Shown piece by piece: positions 45,050-54,262 of a DNA stretch of 64,000 nucleotides. The translations under genes and the position numbers were made by a program. The stretch lies in contig NZ_CP137559.1 in assembly GCF_019249725.2 (NCBI RefSeq), forward strand, positions 2,749,501 through 2,813,500, written 5' to 3'. The notes beneath the pieces are model-generated. The model saw nothing but the letters and a program-made list of their open reading frames with translations, was not told where the DNA came from and did not search any database. This stretch comes from Segatella hominis (GTDB lineage Bacteria; Bacteroidota; Bacteroidia; Bacteroidales; Bacteroidaceae). Each line of letters opens with the position of its first letter. Positions within the stretch are counted from its first letter, which is position 1.

Positions 45050-46384
45050 ATGAAGAAACTATTTATTGAAACTTACGGCTGCCAGATGAACGTGGCTGAC
45101 AGCGAAGTTGTAGCCTCTGTGATGCAGATGGCTGGTTATGAAATCTGTGAGAAAGAAGAAGATGCTGATGCTATTTTTCTTAACACATGCAGTATCCGAG
45201 AGAATGCGGAAAACAAGATTTATCATCGCCTCGACACCCTTCATGCTGAGCAGAAAAAGGGCAGAAAGGTAATCCTCGGTGTGTTGGGCTGTATGGCTGA
45301 GCGAGTGAAGGATGACCTCATCCAGAACCACTATGCCAACCTGGTTTGCGGTCCTGACAGCTATCTCAACCTGCCAGATATGATCGCACAATGCGAAATG
45401 GGCACCAATGCCATCAACATCGAACTTTCCAAGACCGAGACTTACCGTAACATCGTGCCTCAGCGCATCGGTGGCAACAGAGTGAGCGGTTTCGTAAGCA
45501 TCATGCGTGGCTGCAACAATTTCTGCCACTACTGCATCGTACCTTATACTCGCGGACGTGAGCGCAGCCGTGATGCTGAGAGCATCCTTCGAGAGGTTCG
45601 CGATTTGCAGCAGCGTGGTTTCAAGGAGGTTACCCTGCTTGGTCAGAACGTGAACAGTTACGGTCTCTCGCCATCAGGAAAGCGCGAGGAAGGCAGTCTT
45701 TCCTTTGCGGAACTCCTCCACATGGTAGCCCAGGCTGTACCAGATATGCGCGTGCGCTTCACCACCTCTAACCCAGAGGATATGACCGAAGACATCCTCC
45801 ATGCCATCGCCGAAGAGCCAAACCTCTGCAAGCATATCCACTTCCCTGCACAGAGCGGAAGCAACAAGATACTGAAGCTGATGAACCGCAAATACACCCG
45901 CGAGGAATATCTGCAGCGCATCGCTGACATCAAGCGCATCATCCCAGGCTGCGGCATCACTACCGACATCTTCGTGGGTTATCACGACGAAACAGAGGAA
46001 GACCATCAGCAGACCCTCTCGCTGGTGAAAGAAGTTGGCTTCGACAGCGCCTTCATGTTCAAGTATTCAGAGCGCCCGGGCACCTACGCCGCCAAGCACC
46101 TGCCAGACAATGTTTCGGAAGAAACCAAGATAGCCCGCCTCAACGAACTGATCAAACTCCAGACAGAGGTGAGCGCAGAGCAGAACAAGAAAGATGAGGG
46201 TAAGGAATTCACCATCCTCATCGAGAACTTCAGCAAGCGTAGCCGTGAGCAGATGATGGGTCGCACAGAGCAGAACAAGGCGGTAGTCATCGATAAGGGC
46301 AACCACCATATCGGCGAATTCGTAAAGGTTCGCATCACCGGTTCCACCTCTGCTACCCTCTTCGGCGAAGAAGTGAAAGAATAA
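45050..46384 (+). CDS. miaB: tRNA (N6-isopentenyl adenosine(37)-C2)-methylthiotransferase
   Basis: 444 residues, the right length. The N-terminal UPF0004 domain starts IETYGCQMNVADSE and contains NTCSIRENAENK and VLGCMAER, so three cluster-binding Cys are present. The radical-SAM triad is in IMRGCNNFCHYCIVPYTRG. The C-terminal TRAM domain begins about residue 378. MiaB adds a methylthio group at C2 of i6A37 in tRNAs reading U-starting codons. Preceded by about 100 bp and followed by a hairpin terminator, it seems monocistronic. Confidence 0.97.
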   Translation: MKKLFIETYGCQMNVADSEVVASVMQMAGYEICEKEEDADAIFLNTCSIRENAENKIYHRLDTLHAEQKKGRKVILGVLGCMAERVKDDLIQNHYANLVCGPDSYLNLPDMIAQCEMGTNAINIELSKTETYRNIVPQRIGGNRVSGFVSIMRGCNNFCHYCIVPYTRGRERSRDAESILREVRDLQQRGFKEVTLLGQNVNSYGLSPSGKREEGSLSFAELLHMVAQAVPDMRVRFTTSNPEDMTEDILHAIAEEPNLCKHIHFPAQSGSNKILKLMNRKYTREEYLQRIADIKRIIPGCGITTDIFVGYHDETEEDHQQTLSLVKEVGFDSAFMFKYSERPGTYAAKHLPDNVSEETKIARLNELIKLQTEVSAEQNKKDEGKEFTILIENFSKRSREQMMGRTEQNKAVVIDKGNHHIGEFVKVRITGSTSATLFGEEVKE

Positions 46385-46403
46385 CTCAAAATAAACAGAA
46401 AAT

Positions 46404-46439
46404 GGCACTTTTACCTACCCAAAACAGGTAAAAGTAGCC
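46404..46439 (+). terminator. Terminator of miaB
   Basis: Stem CTTTTACCT (46408-46416) / AGGTAAAAG (46426-46434), loop of 9 nt, with an outer GGC/GCC pair and a following T run. Confidence 0.8.
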
Positions 46440-46476
46440 TTTTTCTTCATACTTTTAGCGAAAAAACACAAAATCA

Positions 46477-46508
46477 TTTTGTAGTTTTCTCCAAAAGCAC
46501 TATATTTG
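46477..46508 (+). promoter_or_regulatory. Promoter of the ABC exporter gene, adjoining its start codon
   Basis: TTTTG at 46477-46481, a 19-nt spacer, then TATATTTG at 46501-46508. The ATG is at 46515, so the mRNA should begin within about 0-3 nt of the start codon. Confidence 0.8.
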
Positions 46509-46514
46509 CAGCCT

Positions 46515-48368
46515 ATGAAGGAATTCTTGCAAGTTTTAAAACGATTTGTCCCTCCATACAAAAGATATCTGGGACTATCCATATTATTCAATATCCTATC
46601 GGCGGTATTGAATATCTTTTCATTCGCAGCCTTGATACCAATCCTGCAAATCCTGTTTCAGGTAGATGGCGGCATCCGTGCCAACGACTATATGACCTGG
46701 AACGGAGACTGGGGAACCCTCAAGGAAGTGGCTACCAACAACTTGTACTATTACATCCAGGAATTTATCGTGGAATACAGTGCTTCGACCGCCCTTCTGG
46801 TGATCGGTCTATTCCTGGCATTCATGACATTTCTGAAGACGGGAGCTTATTTTCTTTCTTCCGCCACCATCATACCTATCCGTACTGGTATCGTGCGTGA
46901 CATCCGCAACCAGCTCTACCAGAAGATTAATTCTCTCTCTCTGAGTTTCTTCAGCGAGGAGCGCAAGGGTGACATCATTGCCCGTATGAGCGGCGACGTG
47001 CAGGAAGTAGAAAGCAGTATCATGTCATCTCTCGACATGCTTTTCAAGAATCCGATTCTGATACTCTTCTACTTCATCACCCTCATCTGCATCAGTTGGC
47101 AGCTCACCCTCTTCACCATTCTTTTTGTTCCACCTTTCGGCTGGTTCATGGGCATGGTGGGCAAGAAACTGAAGGCACAGAGCACAGAGGCACAGTCGCT
47201 CTGGAGCGACACCATGAGCATGGTAGAAGAAACATTGGGCGGGCTTCGCATCATCAAGGCTTTCTGTGCAGAAAGCAAGATGAACTGGCGCTTTGACAAG
47301 GTAAACAGCGAATATCGCGACAACATCATGCGCGTGAACATCCGCCAGCAGATGGCTCATCCTATGAGTGAGTTCTTAGGCACCATCCTCATCGTAGTCG
47401 TATTGTGGTTTGGTGGCATTCTGGTATTGGATTACGGTCGTATCGATGGTCCTACCATCATCTTCTACCTGGTGATGCTCTACAGCATCATCAATCCGCT
47501 GAAGGAATTCTCCAAGGCAAGCTATAATATCCCCAAGGGACTTGCCAGCATGGAGCGTATCGACAAGATTCTCCAGGCAGAAGTGGAAATCAAGGACAAG
47601 GAGAACCCGGAGCATATCGCTTCCTTCGAACATCAGATAGAGTTCCGCCACGTATCATTCGCCTATACAGACAATAAGAGCGACGAACTGATATACGTGC
47701 TGAAAGACATCAACCTCGTGATTCCGAAGGGCAAGACCGTGGCACTCGTAGGTCAGAGTGGTAGCGGTAAGAGTACGATGGTGGATCTGATTCCACGTTA
47801 CTATGACGTGCAGGAAGGCGAGGTGCTCATCGATGGCATCAACGTGAAAGACCTGGCCGTAAATGATCTCCGCCAGCTGATAGGCAATGTGAACCAGGAG
47901 GCTATCCTCTTCAATGCAAGCTTCAAGGACAACATCCGTTTCGGCAAAACCGATGCTACCGACGAGGAAATCGCCAATGCTGCAAAGATAGCCAATGCCT
48001 ACGACTTTATCATGAAGTCGGAACATGGATTTGATACAGGAATCGGCGACCGTGGAGGCAGACTTTCCGGTGGTCAGCGCCAGCGTGTAAGCATCGCCCG
48101 TGCCATCCTCAAGAATCCTCCTATCCTCATTCTCGACGAGGCTACTTCTGCTCTTGATACAGAGAGCGAGCGCCTGGTGCAGGATGCTTTGGAGAAACTG
48201 ATGAAGACCCGTACTACCGTAGCCGTGGCTCACCGCCTGAGCACTATCAAGCATGCAGACGAAATCTGCGTGATGCATGAGGGAAGAATCGTGGAGCGTG
48301 GTACTCACGATGAACTGATAGGCAAAGACGGATATTATAAGAAATTGCACGATATGCAGCAGGTATAA
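46515..48368 (+). CDS. ABC exporter, permease and ATPase fused (MsbA-like)
   Basis: 617 residues from the ATG at 46515; a TTG at 46506 lies inside the promoter -7 box and is not a start. Six membrane helices occupy about 15-325. The ATPase domain has Walker A GQSGSGKST, signature LSGGQRQRVS, Walker B ILILDEATSAL and the switch His in AHRLSTIKHAD. Half-transporters of this type export lipid A, lipids or peptides. The neighbouring lipid A acyltransferase gene and LPS-type kinase support an MsbA-like lipid A role, but MsbA identity is inferred. Confidence 0.87.
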   Translation: MKEFLQVLKRFVPPYKRYLGLSILFNILSAVLNIFSFAALIPILQILFQVDGGIRANDYMTWNGDWGTLKEVATNNLYYYIQEFIVEYSASTALLVIGLFLAFMTFLKTGAYFLSSATIIPIRTGIVRDIRNQLYQKINSLSLSFFSEERKGDIIARMSGDVQEVESSIMSSLDMLFKNPILILFYFITLICISWQLTLFTILFVPPFGWFMGMVGKKLKAQSTEAQSLWSDTMSMVEETLGGLRIIKAFCAESKMNWRFDKVNSEYRDNIMRVNIRQQMAHPMSEFLGTILIVVVLWFGGILVLDYGRIDGPTIIFYLVMLYSIINPLKEFSKASYNIPKGLASMERIDKILQAEVEIKDKENPEHIASFEHQIEFRHVSFAYTDNKSDELIYVLKDINLVIPKGKTVALVGQSGSGKSTMVDLIPRYYDVQEGEVLIDGINVKDLAVNDLRQLIGNVNQEAILFNASFKDNIRFGKTDATDEEIANAAKIANAYDFIMKSEHGFDTGIGDRGGRLSGGQRQRVSIARAILKNPPILILDEATSALDTESERLVQDALEKLMKTRTTVAVAHRLSTIKHADEICVMHEGRIVERGTHDELIGKDGYYKKLHDMQQV

Positions 48369-48453
48369 TAACAATGTTAAGTGTTGAATGTTAAATGTTA
48401 AGTTGCATTCTTGCTTATATATATATATAATTAAGGTGTAAATCATAGGACTT

Positions 48454-49377
48454 ATGACAAAGATTGTTTATGCGCTGTTTTATGCGATATCGCTGCTGCC
48501 ATTCAGACTGCTCTATTGCATCTCCGATTTCGAGTACTTCATGATGTTCCACGTCATCAAGTACCGCCGGGGCATTGTGCGTAAGAATCTCACCACCTCC
48601 TTTCCGGAGAAGTCTGCCGAAGAAATCGCAGCTATAGAAAAGAAATTCTATCGCTGGTTCTGCGATTATTTCTTTGAAGCAGTCAAGTTACTGAGTATCA
48701 GCGACAAGGAACTCCGCCGCCGCTTCCATGTTTACAATAGCGAGGAAGTGGAAAAATGCTTTCAGGAGGGTCAGGATGTAGCAGCCATCCTCGGACATTA
48801 CTGCAACTGGGAGTGGCTCTCGTGCGTGGGTATCGAACTGCCCAAGACCCGCATGATGGGGCTCATCTATCATCCTCTGTACAACAAGGCCTTCGATGAA
48901 CTCTTCAAGCGCATCCGTTCTCACGAAGAAAACGGAGTGCCAGTTCCTAAGAAAGATATCCTCCGCTATCTGGTAGATTACAAGCGCAGGGATATCCGCA
49001 GCATCTTCGGCTACATCAGCGACCAGGGGCCTAAATGGGAGAACATCCACCTGTGGCTTCCTTTCCTCAACCATCCCGAAACTCCTGTGTTTACAGGAGG
49101 CGAAAGAATCATGAGAAAGATGAACGATGCCGTATTCTATGTAGAGATGTCCTGTCCTAAGCGAGGCTACTATACAGCAACCTACAAACTCATCACCCGC
49201 AATCCGAACTCCCTGCCGGAGCACGAGATTACCCGTCGCTTCTTCCAGATGCTGGAAGAAACCATCCGCCAGAATCCACCTTATTATTTATGGACACATA
49301 ACAGATGGAAGCGAACCAGGGAGGAGTTTGACAAGCGATACGAGGTGGTAAAGGGGAAAGTTGTACCTAAAGAATAG
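48454..49377 (+). CDS. Lipid A biosynthesis acyltransferase, LpxL/HtrB-like
   Basis: 307 residues. One N-terminal hydrophobic helix anchors it to the inner membrane. The catalytic HX4E motif is HYCNWE in AAILGHYCNWEW (about 108-119), and the second motif region is FGYISDQGPKWENIHLWLPFLN. Enzymes of this family add a secondary acyl chain to lipid A; Bacteroidota usually carry one such gene (known of the group). The gene follows an MsbA-like exporter after 85 bp and precedes a sugar kinase of the LPS-core type, so lipid A-core assembly is the shared theme. Confidence 0.9.
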   Translation: MTKIVYALFYAISLLPFRLLYCISDFEYFMMFHVIKYRRGIVRKNLTTSFPEKSAEEIAAIEKKFYRWFCDYFFEAVKLLSISDKELRRRFHVYNSEEVEKCFQEGQDVAAILGHYCNWEWLSCVGIELPKTRMMGLIYHPLYNKAFDELFKRIRSHEENGVPVPKKDILRYLVDYKRRDIRSIFGYISDQGPKWENIHLWLPFLNHPETPVFTGGERIMRKMNDAVFYVEMSCPKRGYYTATYKLITRNPNSLPEHEITRRFFQMLEETIRQNPPYYLWTHNRWKRTREEFDKRYEVVKGKVVPKE

Positions 49378-49418
49378 AATGGATTACAAGAAACGATTTC
49401 CAAAAACGATTCTAAGAA

Positions 49419-50174
49419 ATGAGAAAGATTAAGATAAATCCGAAATATGAATACCTGAGAAGTTTCATCGAGAGCATTCCTGATGTTTTCGAAGAGAAGG
49501 GACGTGAGATTTACCATCTCAGAAATATTATCAAGGTACTAACTGCACCAGACGGAACCATCATCAATATCAAGAGATTTCATCAACCGAGAAGCCTTAA
49601 CCGCCTCATCTATTCCTGGAATATCAGAGTGCCAAAAGGTCAACGAGCCTATGACTATTCTTTCCTTCTAAACCAGAAAGGAATTCAAACCCCAGAAGCC
49701 GTAGCTTTAATAGAAGAAAGAAATAGTCTGAACTTACTGGGATATTCATACCTCATTACGCAGCAATGCGATTTTCCTCATACTTTATACGACGTAAAGG
49801 ATGCAAAAGCTGGGGAATATGAACAACTTGCGAAATCACTTGCGCATTATGCAGCCAAAATGCATCTTGCAGGAATCATGCATAAAGACTTTACACCAGG
49901 AAATATCCTCTGGAAAAGTGATCATGAAGGTTTTCATTTTATGATAGTGGATATCAACCGCATGTATTTCGGGAAAATATCAACCCTCAAGGGATTAGAC
50001 AACATGAAGCGCTTCTGGGGTCCAAAGCATTTTACAGAAATCCTCGCAGAAGAATATGCCCAGTTGAAATATTATGATACAGGAAAAGCTGTAAAATATA
50101 TTTTAAATAAAAGAAAGAAATTCTGGACACACTATCTCAAGAAACATGAGATTCCATTCACTATGGAGTTTTAA
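49419..50174 (+). CDS. LPS-core-type sugar kinase (InaA/RfaP/Kdo-kinase family)
   Basis: 251 residues, a single kinase-like domain. Recognisable are the catalytic loop MHKDFTPGNILW (about 155-166, HxDxxxxN) and MIVDINRMYFGK (the DFG-equivalent Asp with a following Asn-Arg-Met). KRFHQPRSLNRLIYSW fills the substrate/Lys region. Such kinases phosphorylate Kdo or heptose in the LPS inner core. It follows the lipid A acyltransferase gene by 41 bp and precedes a terminator shared with a convergent glycosyltransferase gene. Confidence 0.82.
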   Translation: MRKIKINPKYEYLRSFIESIPDVFEEKGREIYHLRNIIKVLTAPDGTIINIKRFHQPRSLNRLIYSWNIRVPKGQRAYDYSFLLNQKGIQTPEAVALIEERNSLNLLGYSYLITQQCDFPHTLYDVKDAKAGEYEQLAKSLAHYAAKMHLAGIMHKDFTPGNILWKSDHEGFHFMIVDINRMYFGKISTLKGLDNMKRFWGPKHFTEILAEEYAQLKYYDTGKAVKYILNKRKKFWTHYLKKHEIPFTMEF

Positions 50175-50204
50175 TATGATAATCCATCGTACTACTGATT
50201 TTTT

Positions 50205-50244
50205 AGCAATAACCGATTATTGCCAATTATAACCGGTTATTGCT
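50205..50244. terminator. Bidirectional hairpin between the kinase and a glycosyltransferase gene
   Basis: 11-bp arms AGCAATAACCG (50205-50215) and CGGTTATTGCT (50234-50244) with an 18-nt loop that repeats part of the arm sequence (ATTATTG). Between convergent genes. Confidence 0.65.
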
Positions 50245-50257
50245 ATCAATCCATAAA

Positions 50258-51076
50258 CTATTTTTTAATAATTCCCCAAGAAGTCCATTGCAAGCGTTCT
50301 TCCTTGGTTACTTTGCGGATAGCATTATTGTTTTTCCAAGCCTCTTCATTAACATAAGGACGACCATGATCTAAATGCAGCACAATGGCAGAATAACGAA
50401 TTTGTCTGGATCTGATACCCTTGTGAAAAAGACGTTCTCCCATCTCACGGTCTTCACCGCCATACTGCATACGTTCATCAAAACCATTCACCGCCAGAAT
50501 ATCTTCACGCCATCCACTACTATTCATACCGTTCCATGTAGCTTTGGTTGGAGTAATCTTATTCATCAACTGGGTAAACCATTTCTTTTGCACTAATTTT
50601 GTGCATTTAAAATTGAACGGCAAGCCCTGTTTTCTGAGCCATGCTAACGAAAAAGCCTGTCTATCTCTGACATCCTCCTCCTGCAAAGCCTTGCTGATTG
50701 ACAACGGAAGTTTGAAATAACCGCCACTCAGAAAGAAACCTTTCTTAGCCATAAGATTATGAACAGCCAGGAAATCATGTCTTGGCACACAGTCCTGATC
50801 GGTAAAAACAAGATAATCGGCAGTAGCTGCCACAATAGCCTTGTTGAGAATAACTGTTTTCCGGAATCCGTCATCTTCATGCCAGACATGCTTGATAGGC
50901 AACAGTTTCTTATATCGCTCGATCAACATACGGGTTTCTTCTCCAGAACCATCATCGGCGATGATAATCTCGTCAGCCATCCTGTCCTGGCATAAATATC
51001 CCCAGAGCGTTTTCTCCAGCCATGCAGGATTATTATAGGTAGAAATAATCACTCCTATTGTTATATTCTGAACCAT
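50258..51076 (-). CDS. Glycosyltransferase family 2 (chondroitin-synthase-type second domain)
   Basis: 272 residues. The GT-A core starts IGVIISTYNNPAWLEKTLWGYL. DEIIIADDGSGEETR supplies the nucleotide Asp and YLVFTDQDCVPRHDF the DxD-equivalent (DQD). A C-terminal galactosyltransferase-like part has NGFDERMQYGGEDREMGERLF (about 210-230), the acceptor/GED motif of the two-domain galactosyl/GalNAc transferases. Inverting transfer to a surface glycan is likely. It is divergent from the galactofuranosyltransferase-like gene; a TAAGTTTG box (51105-51112, minus) may be its -7 element. Confidence 0.87.
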   Translation of the reverse strand: MVQNITIGVIISTYNNPAWLEKTLWGYLCQDRMADEIIIADDGSGEETRMLIERYKKLLPIKHVWHEDDGFRKTVILNKAIVAATADYLVFTDQDCVPRHDFLAVHNLMAKKGFFLSGGYFKLPLSISKALQEEDVRDRQAFSLAWLRKQGLPFNFKCTKLVQKKWFTQLMNKITPTKATWNGMNSSGWREDILAVNGFDERMQYGGEDREMGERLFHKGIRSRQIRYSAIVLHLDHGRPYVNEEAWKNNNAIRKVTKEERLQWTSWGIIKK

Positions 51077-51153
51077 ATTTTTATCAAAATTAAATATTAG
51101 AATGCAAACTTACTACTTTTTTTTGGTAAAATGAAATATATCGACACAAATAA

Positions 51154-51184
51154 TTGCATAGATAAAAAAGAAATCGTACTTTTG
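51154..51184 (+). promoter_or_regulatory. Promoter of the glycosyltransferase/glf operon
   Basis: TTG at 51154-51156, a 20-nt spacer, then TACTTTTG at 51177-51184. Transcription would start near 51190, about 18 nt before the first gene (51208). The six following genes to glf are tightly spaced. Confidence 0.75.
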
Positions 51185-51207
51185 CAGAAAATCAAGACAT
51201 TAAGAGC

Positions 51208-52245
51208 ATGAACAAACAAAACAGACTTTGCTACATAAGTCGCAACTACTATAATCTTACATCAGCTGGCAACAAGGCTAAGACGGACAACGAGGATACA
51301 CTCGATGAAATGGGAGCCGTCAACCTGGGTCTGCATCGAACGGTAAGAAACAGCAAGATCATCGCATTTTTCCTTGATCTTGCAGGAATTCTCCGTGCCT
51401 GCCTATTGCTTCAAAAAGGCGACACTCTTTTCTTGCAATATCCGGTCAAAAAGTACTTTTCTTTCTTATGCAAAATAGCAAGAATGAAAGGAGCCAAGAC
51501 CGTTTCCCTCATTCACGATTTAGGTTCTTTCCGCAGAAAGAAGCTGACCGTAGAGAAAGAAATCAGCCGTCTCTCCCATAGCGACTATATCATCGCCTCC
51601 AACGAGAATATGAAGAAATGGCTCAAGGAGCACGGAATGCAGAAACCAGTGGGTGCACTCGGCTTATTCGACTATCACTCAGCTTCACCATGTCAGGAAA
51701 AAGCATCAGATAGGAAGCAGCCAAAAGTAGTCTATGCCGGTGCTCTAAGCATGAAGAAGAATTCATTTCTGGTAGAACTTTCCAAGACGCTGACCAACTG
51801 GCAACTGCTGGTTTGCGGAAACAAGGAAGGACTACATGGCTTGAAAGAGAATCCGCTCATCACCTATCAGGGATTTGTGCCTTCAGAAGATTTCATCAAG
51901 AGCATTGATGCCGATTTCGGGTTGGTATGGGATGGCGATTCACTCGATACCTGTTCGGGCGAATACGGTCAATATTTGAAATGGAATTCTCCACATAAGG
52001 TTTCCTTCTACCTCCGTGCCGGTTTGCCGCTCATCATCTGGAAAAAGGCAGCCGTAGCGCCTATCATCGAAGAAGCAGGAGCAGGTATTGCCATCAATTC
52101 GCTAAAAGAGCTGGATGACAAACTTGCCAATCTTACCCCAGAACAGAAAAAGGAGATGAAAAAGCAAGCGGTAAATTTGGCACAGAAACTAAATAAAGGC
52201 GGCTTCCTTCGAGATTCTTTGGCTTATTATAATATCGTAGAATAG
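51208..52245 (+). CDS. Glycosyltransferase, galactofuranosyltransferase-like
   Basis: 345 residues of GT-B type without membrane segments. The N-terminal domain has LFLQYPVKKYFSFLCKIARMKG and VSLIHDLGSFRR. The C-terminal domain has VVYAGALSMKKNSFLVEL and FGLVWDGDSLDTCSGEYGQYLKWNSPHKVSFYLRAGLPLI. I recognise this arrangement from WbbI-like beta-1,6-galactofuranosyltransferases. The presence of glf, which makes UDP-galactofuranose, five genes downstream in the same run makes this assignment more credible. The acceptor is unknown. Confidence 0.78.
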   Translation: MNKQNRLCYISRNYYNLTSAGNKAKTDNEDTLDEMGAVNLGLHRTVRNSKIIAFFLDLAGILRACLLLQKGDTLFLQYPVKKYFSFLCKIARMKGAKTVSLIHDLGSFRRKKLTVEKEISRLSHSDYIIASNENMKKWLKEHGMQKPVGALGLFDYHSASPCQEKASDRKQPKVVYAGALSMKKNSFLVELSKTLTNWQLLVCGNKEGLHGLKENPLITYQGFVPSEDFIKSIDADFGLVWDGDSLDTCSGEYGQYLKWNSPHKVSFYLRAGLPLIIWKKAAVAPIIEEAGAGIAINSLKELDDKLANLTPEQKKEMKKQAVNLAQKLNKGGFLRDSLAYYNIVE

Positions 52246-52343
52246 ACTTATATTCAAGAAGTGCGGTAATTTTAAAAATATATAAAAAATTAACTCCATA
52301 AGCAAGTTTTGTACACTCAGTACATTTCTTCTAAAAAAAAGAT

Positions 52344-53267
52344 ATGATTCATATAGCTTGTAACATAGATGATAATTACATCATGCAATGTTGTACTACT
52401 TTAGTTTCTGTCATGTACAATAACAGAAATGAACAGATAACATTCCATATCATTGCTGAGAAACTCAGCAATGAGGCTAAAAGTATGCTTACTGAAGAAG
52501 TAGGAAAATACAATCAGCAAATACATTTCTATGCTTACAATTTAAATATGAATCTTTCATCGTTCAAAAGCGCCCACATATCGCTTGCAGCCTACCTGCG
52601 TCTTTTCGTGGCAGATATTCTTCCTGCAGAGATACATAAGGTACTATATCTGGACTGCGATCTCATCATAAACGATTCTATAAAAGATTTGTGGGAGACA
52701 GATGTTACATCATACGCCGTAGCTGCAGTAGAAGACATGTGGAGCGGAAAAGCAAACAACTACACCCGCCTCGAATACCCTCAGGAAGATACCTATTTCA
52801 ACTCGGGAGTACTCATCATCAATTTGGATTACTGGAGAAATGCCCATCTGAGTAAAGCCAGTTTGGAATTTGCAGAAAAATATGCAGAAAAGTTAATCTT
52901 CAACGATCAGGACATACTCAACGGACTTCTGCATGACAGAAAACTCCTAATTCCCTTCAGATGGAACATACAAGACGGCTTTCTAAGAAAAAGAAGACAT
53001 CTTCGCCAGCAAGCCATACCGAAACTGATAGAGGAATTAAAACATCCTGTCATCATACATTTCACAGGCCACAGAAAACCATGGCTCCATATATGCCAAA
53101 GTCCGTATCAGAAGCTATTCTTCAAATACCAGGACATGACAAGATGGAAGGGTATCCGACCTCAGACGCCATGGTCGTGGAAGTTCAAGACACTTATCGA
53201 TAGTATATTATATGCAATGCACTTAAAAGTTCAAAAATACGATTATAAAAATATTCAAGCATTATGA
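52344..53267 (+). CDS. Glycosyltransferase family 8
   Basis: 307 residues. The GT8 start IHIACNIDDNYIMQCCTTLVSVMYNN is present. VLYLDCDLIINDSIKDLW holds the DxD motif (DCD) for the metal-nucleotide sugar, and FNSGVLIINLDYWR, NDQDILNGLLHD and VIIHFTGHRKPW follow in family order. GT8 enzymes retain configuration and typically transfer glucose or galactose onto LPS core. A gap of 98 bp precedes it, and it overlaps the next gene by 4 nt. Confidence 0.93.
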   Translation: MIHIACNIDDNYIMQCCTTLVSVMYNNRNEQITFHIIAEKLSNEAKSMLTEEVGKYNQQIHFYAYNLNMNLSSFKSAHISLAAYLRLFVADILPAEIHKVLYLDCDLIINDSIKDLWETDVTSYAVAAVEDMWSGKANNYTRLEYPQEDTYFNSGVLIINLDYWRNAHLSKASLEFAEKYAEKLIFNDQDILNGLLHDRKLLIPFRWNIQDGFLRKRRHLRQQAIPKLIEELKHPVIIHFTGHRKPWLHICQSPYQKLFFKYQDMTRWKGIRPQTPWSWKFKTLIDSILYAMHLKVQKYDYKNIQAL

Positions 53268-54262
53268 ATTGTGAATTAAGCATTATTGTTCCCGTTTACA
53301 ATACAGCACAATATTTACCTCAATGCATAGAGTCTATTCTAAAGCAATCATTCAAGAACTGGGAACTGATTCTTATAGATGACGGCTCAACAGACGGCTC
53401 GGCTGAAATATGTGAAGAATGGGCTCAAAAGGATGCTAGAATCAAAGTCATCCACAAAGTTAATTCCGGCCAGGCAGATTGCAGAAACCAAGCTCTTGAA
53501 ATCTGCCAGGGAGTCTATATTGGCTTTGTTGACAGCGATGACTGGATTGAAGAATCTATGTATGAAGTCTTGATGGATGACTTAAAGACTACCAATTCAG
53601 ACATTGCTATCTGTAATCATTACGACGAAAGTAAGAACAAGACTCTCTGCAAAAATGTTTCAGACAAGAGATATATCTTAAAGAACCAAGAAATACAGGA
53701 GCTTGTCATTAAGGATAAAATCAAGAGCTATATCTGGCAAATGCTCTTCAAACGAGAACTGCTTAACGAGCCGATGCCTACTTCAAAGAATTACGAAGAT
53801 TATAGCATCCTGCCACATTGGTTCGAAAATGCCAAACAGGTGGTCTATACTTACCAGCCGCTGTATCATTACCGGCTTCGAAAAAGCAGCATCGTCCACG
53901 ATTTATCTCTCAACAGATATTATGAATTCTTTCAGGCAGAAATATCAAGATATAATTATTACAAGCGCTCTCCTTTACGCAAGATTGCCAAAAGAATGGT
54001 AGTAAAGCGAGGTATCAAAGCGGCTAAATACGTATCAAGAAACCAAACTTCTCTATCGAAGCAAAAAGAGATTAGGGTCATGGTAAACAAAATATCCAAG
54101 GATCTCAAGGCCTTTTCTCTAATCGGTATAGAGAAAAAGAGTTTCAAGGAACGCGTTTTGCTTTATCTCTTGTTAAAACACCCTAATAAATTCATATTGT
54201 ATCAACGAATGATGGACAAGCTGATGTTCTACAAACATTCTAATTTAGATTTATACGAATAA
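53264..54262 (+). CDS. Glycosyltransferase family 2
   Basis: 332 residues. The GT-A domain (about 1-200) opens LSIIVPVYNTAQYLPQCIESIL. LILIDDGSTDGSAEIC binds the nucleotide, and YIGFVDSDDWIEESMYEVL holds the DxD-type motif. The C-terminal 130 residues are basic and helical, with no membrane segment (RKIAKRMVVKRGIKAAKY), perhaps for membrane surface binding. Donor and acceptor are unknown. It overlaps the preceding gene by 4 nt and the next by 1 nt, so it is co-translated. Confidence 0.93.
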   Translation: MNCELSIIVPVYNTAQYLPQCIESILKQSFKNWELILIDDGSTDGSAEICEEWAQKDARIKVIHKVNSGQADCRNQALEICQGVYIGFVDSDDWIEESMYEVLMDDLKTTNSDIAICNHYDESKNKTLCKNVSDKRYILKNQEIQELVIKDKIKSYIWQMLFKRELLNEPMPTSKNYEDYSILPHWFENAKQVVYTYQPLYHYRLRKSSIVHDLSLNRYYEFFQAEISRYNYYKRSPLRKIAKRMVVKRGIKAAKYVSRNQTSLSKQKEIRVMVNKISKDLKAFSLIGIEKKSFKERVLLYLLLKHPNKFILYQRMMDKLMFYKHSNLDLYE

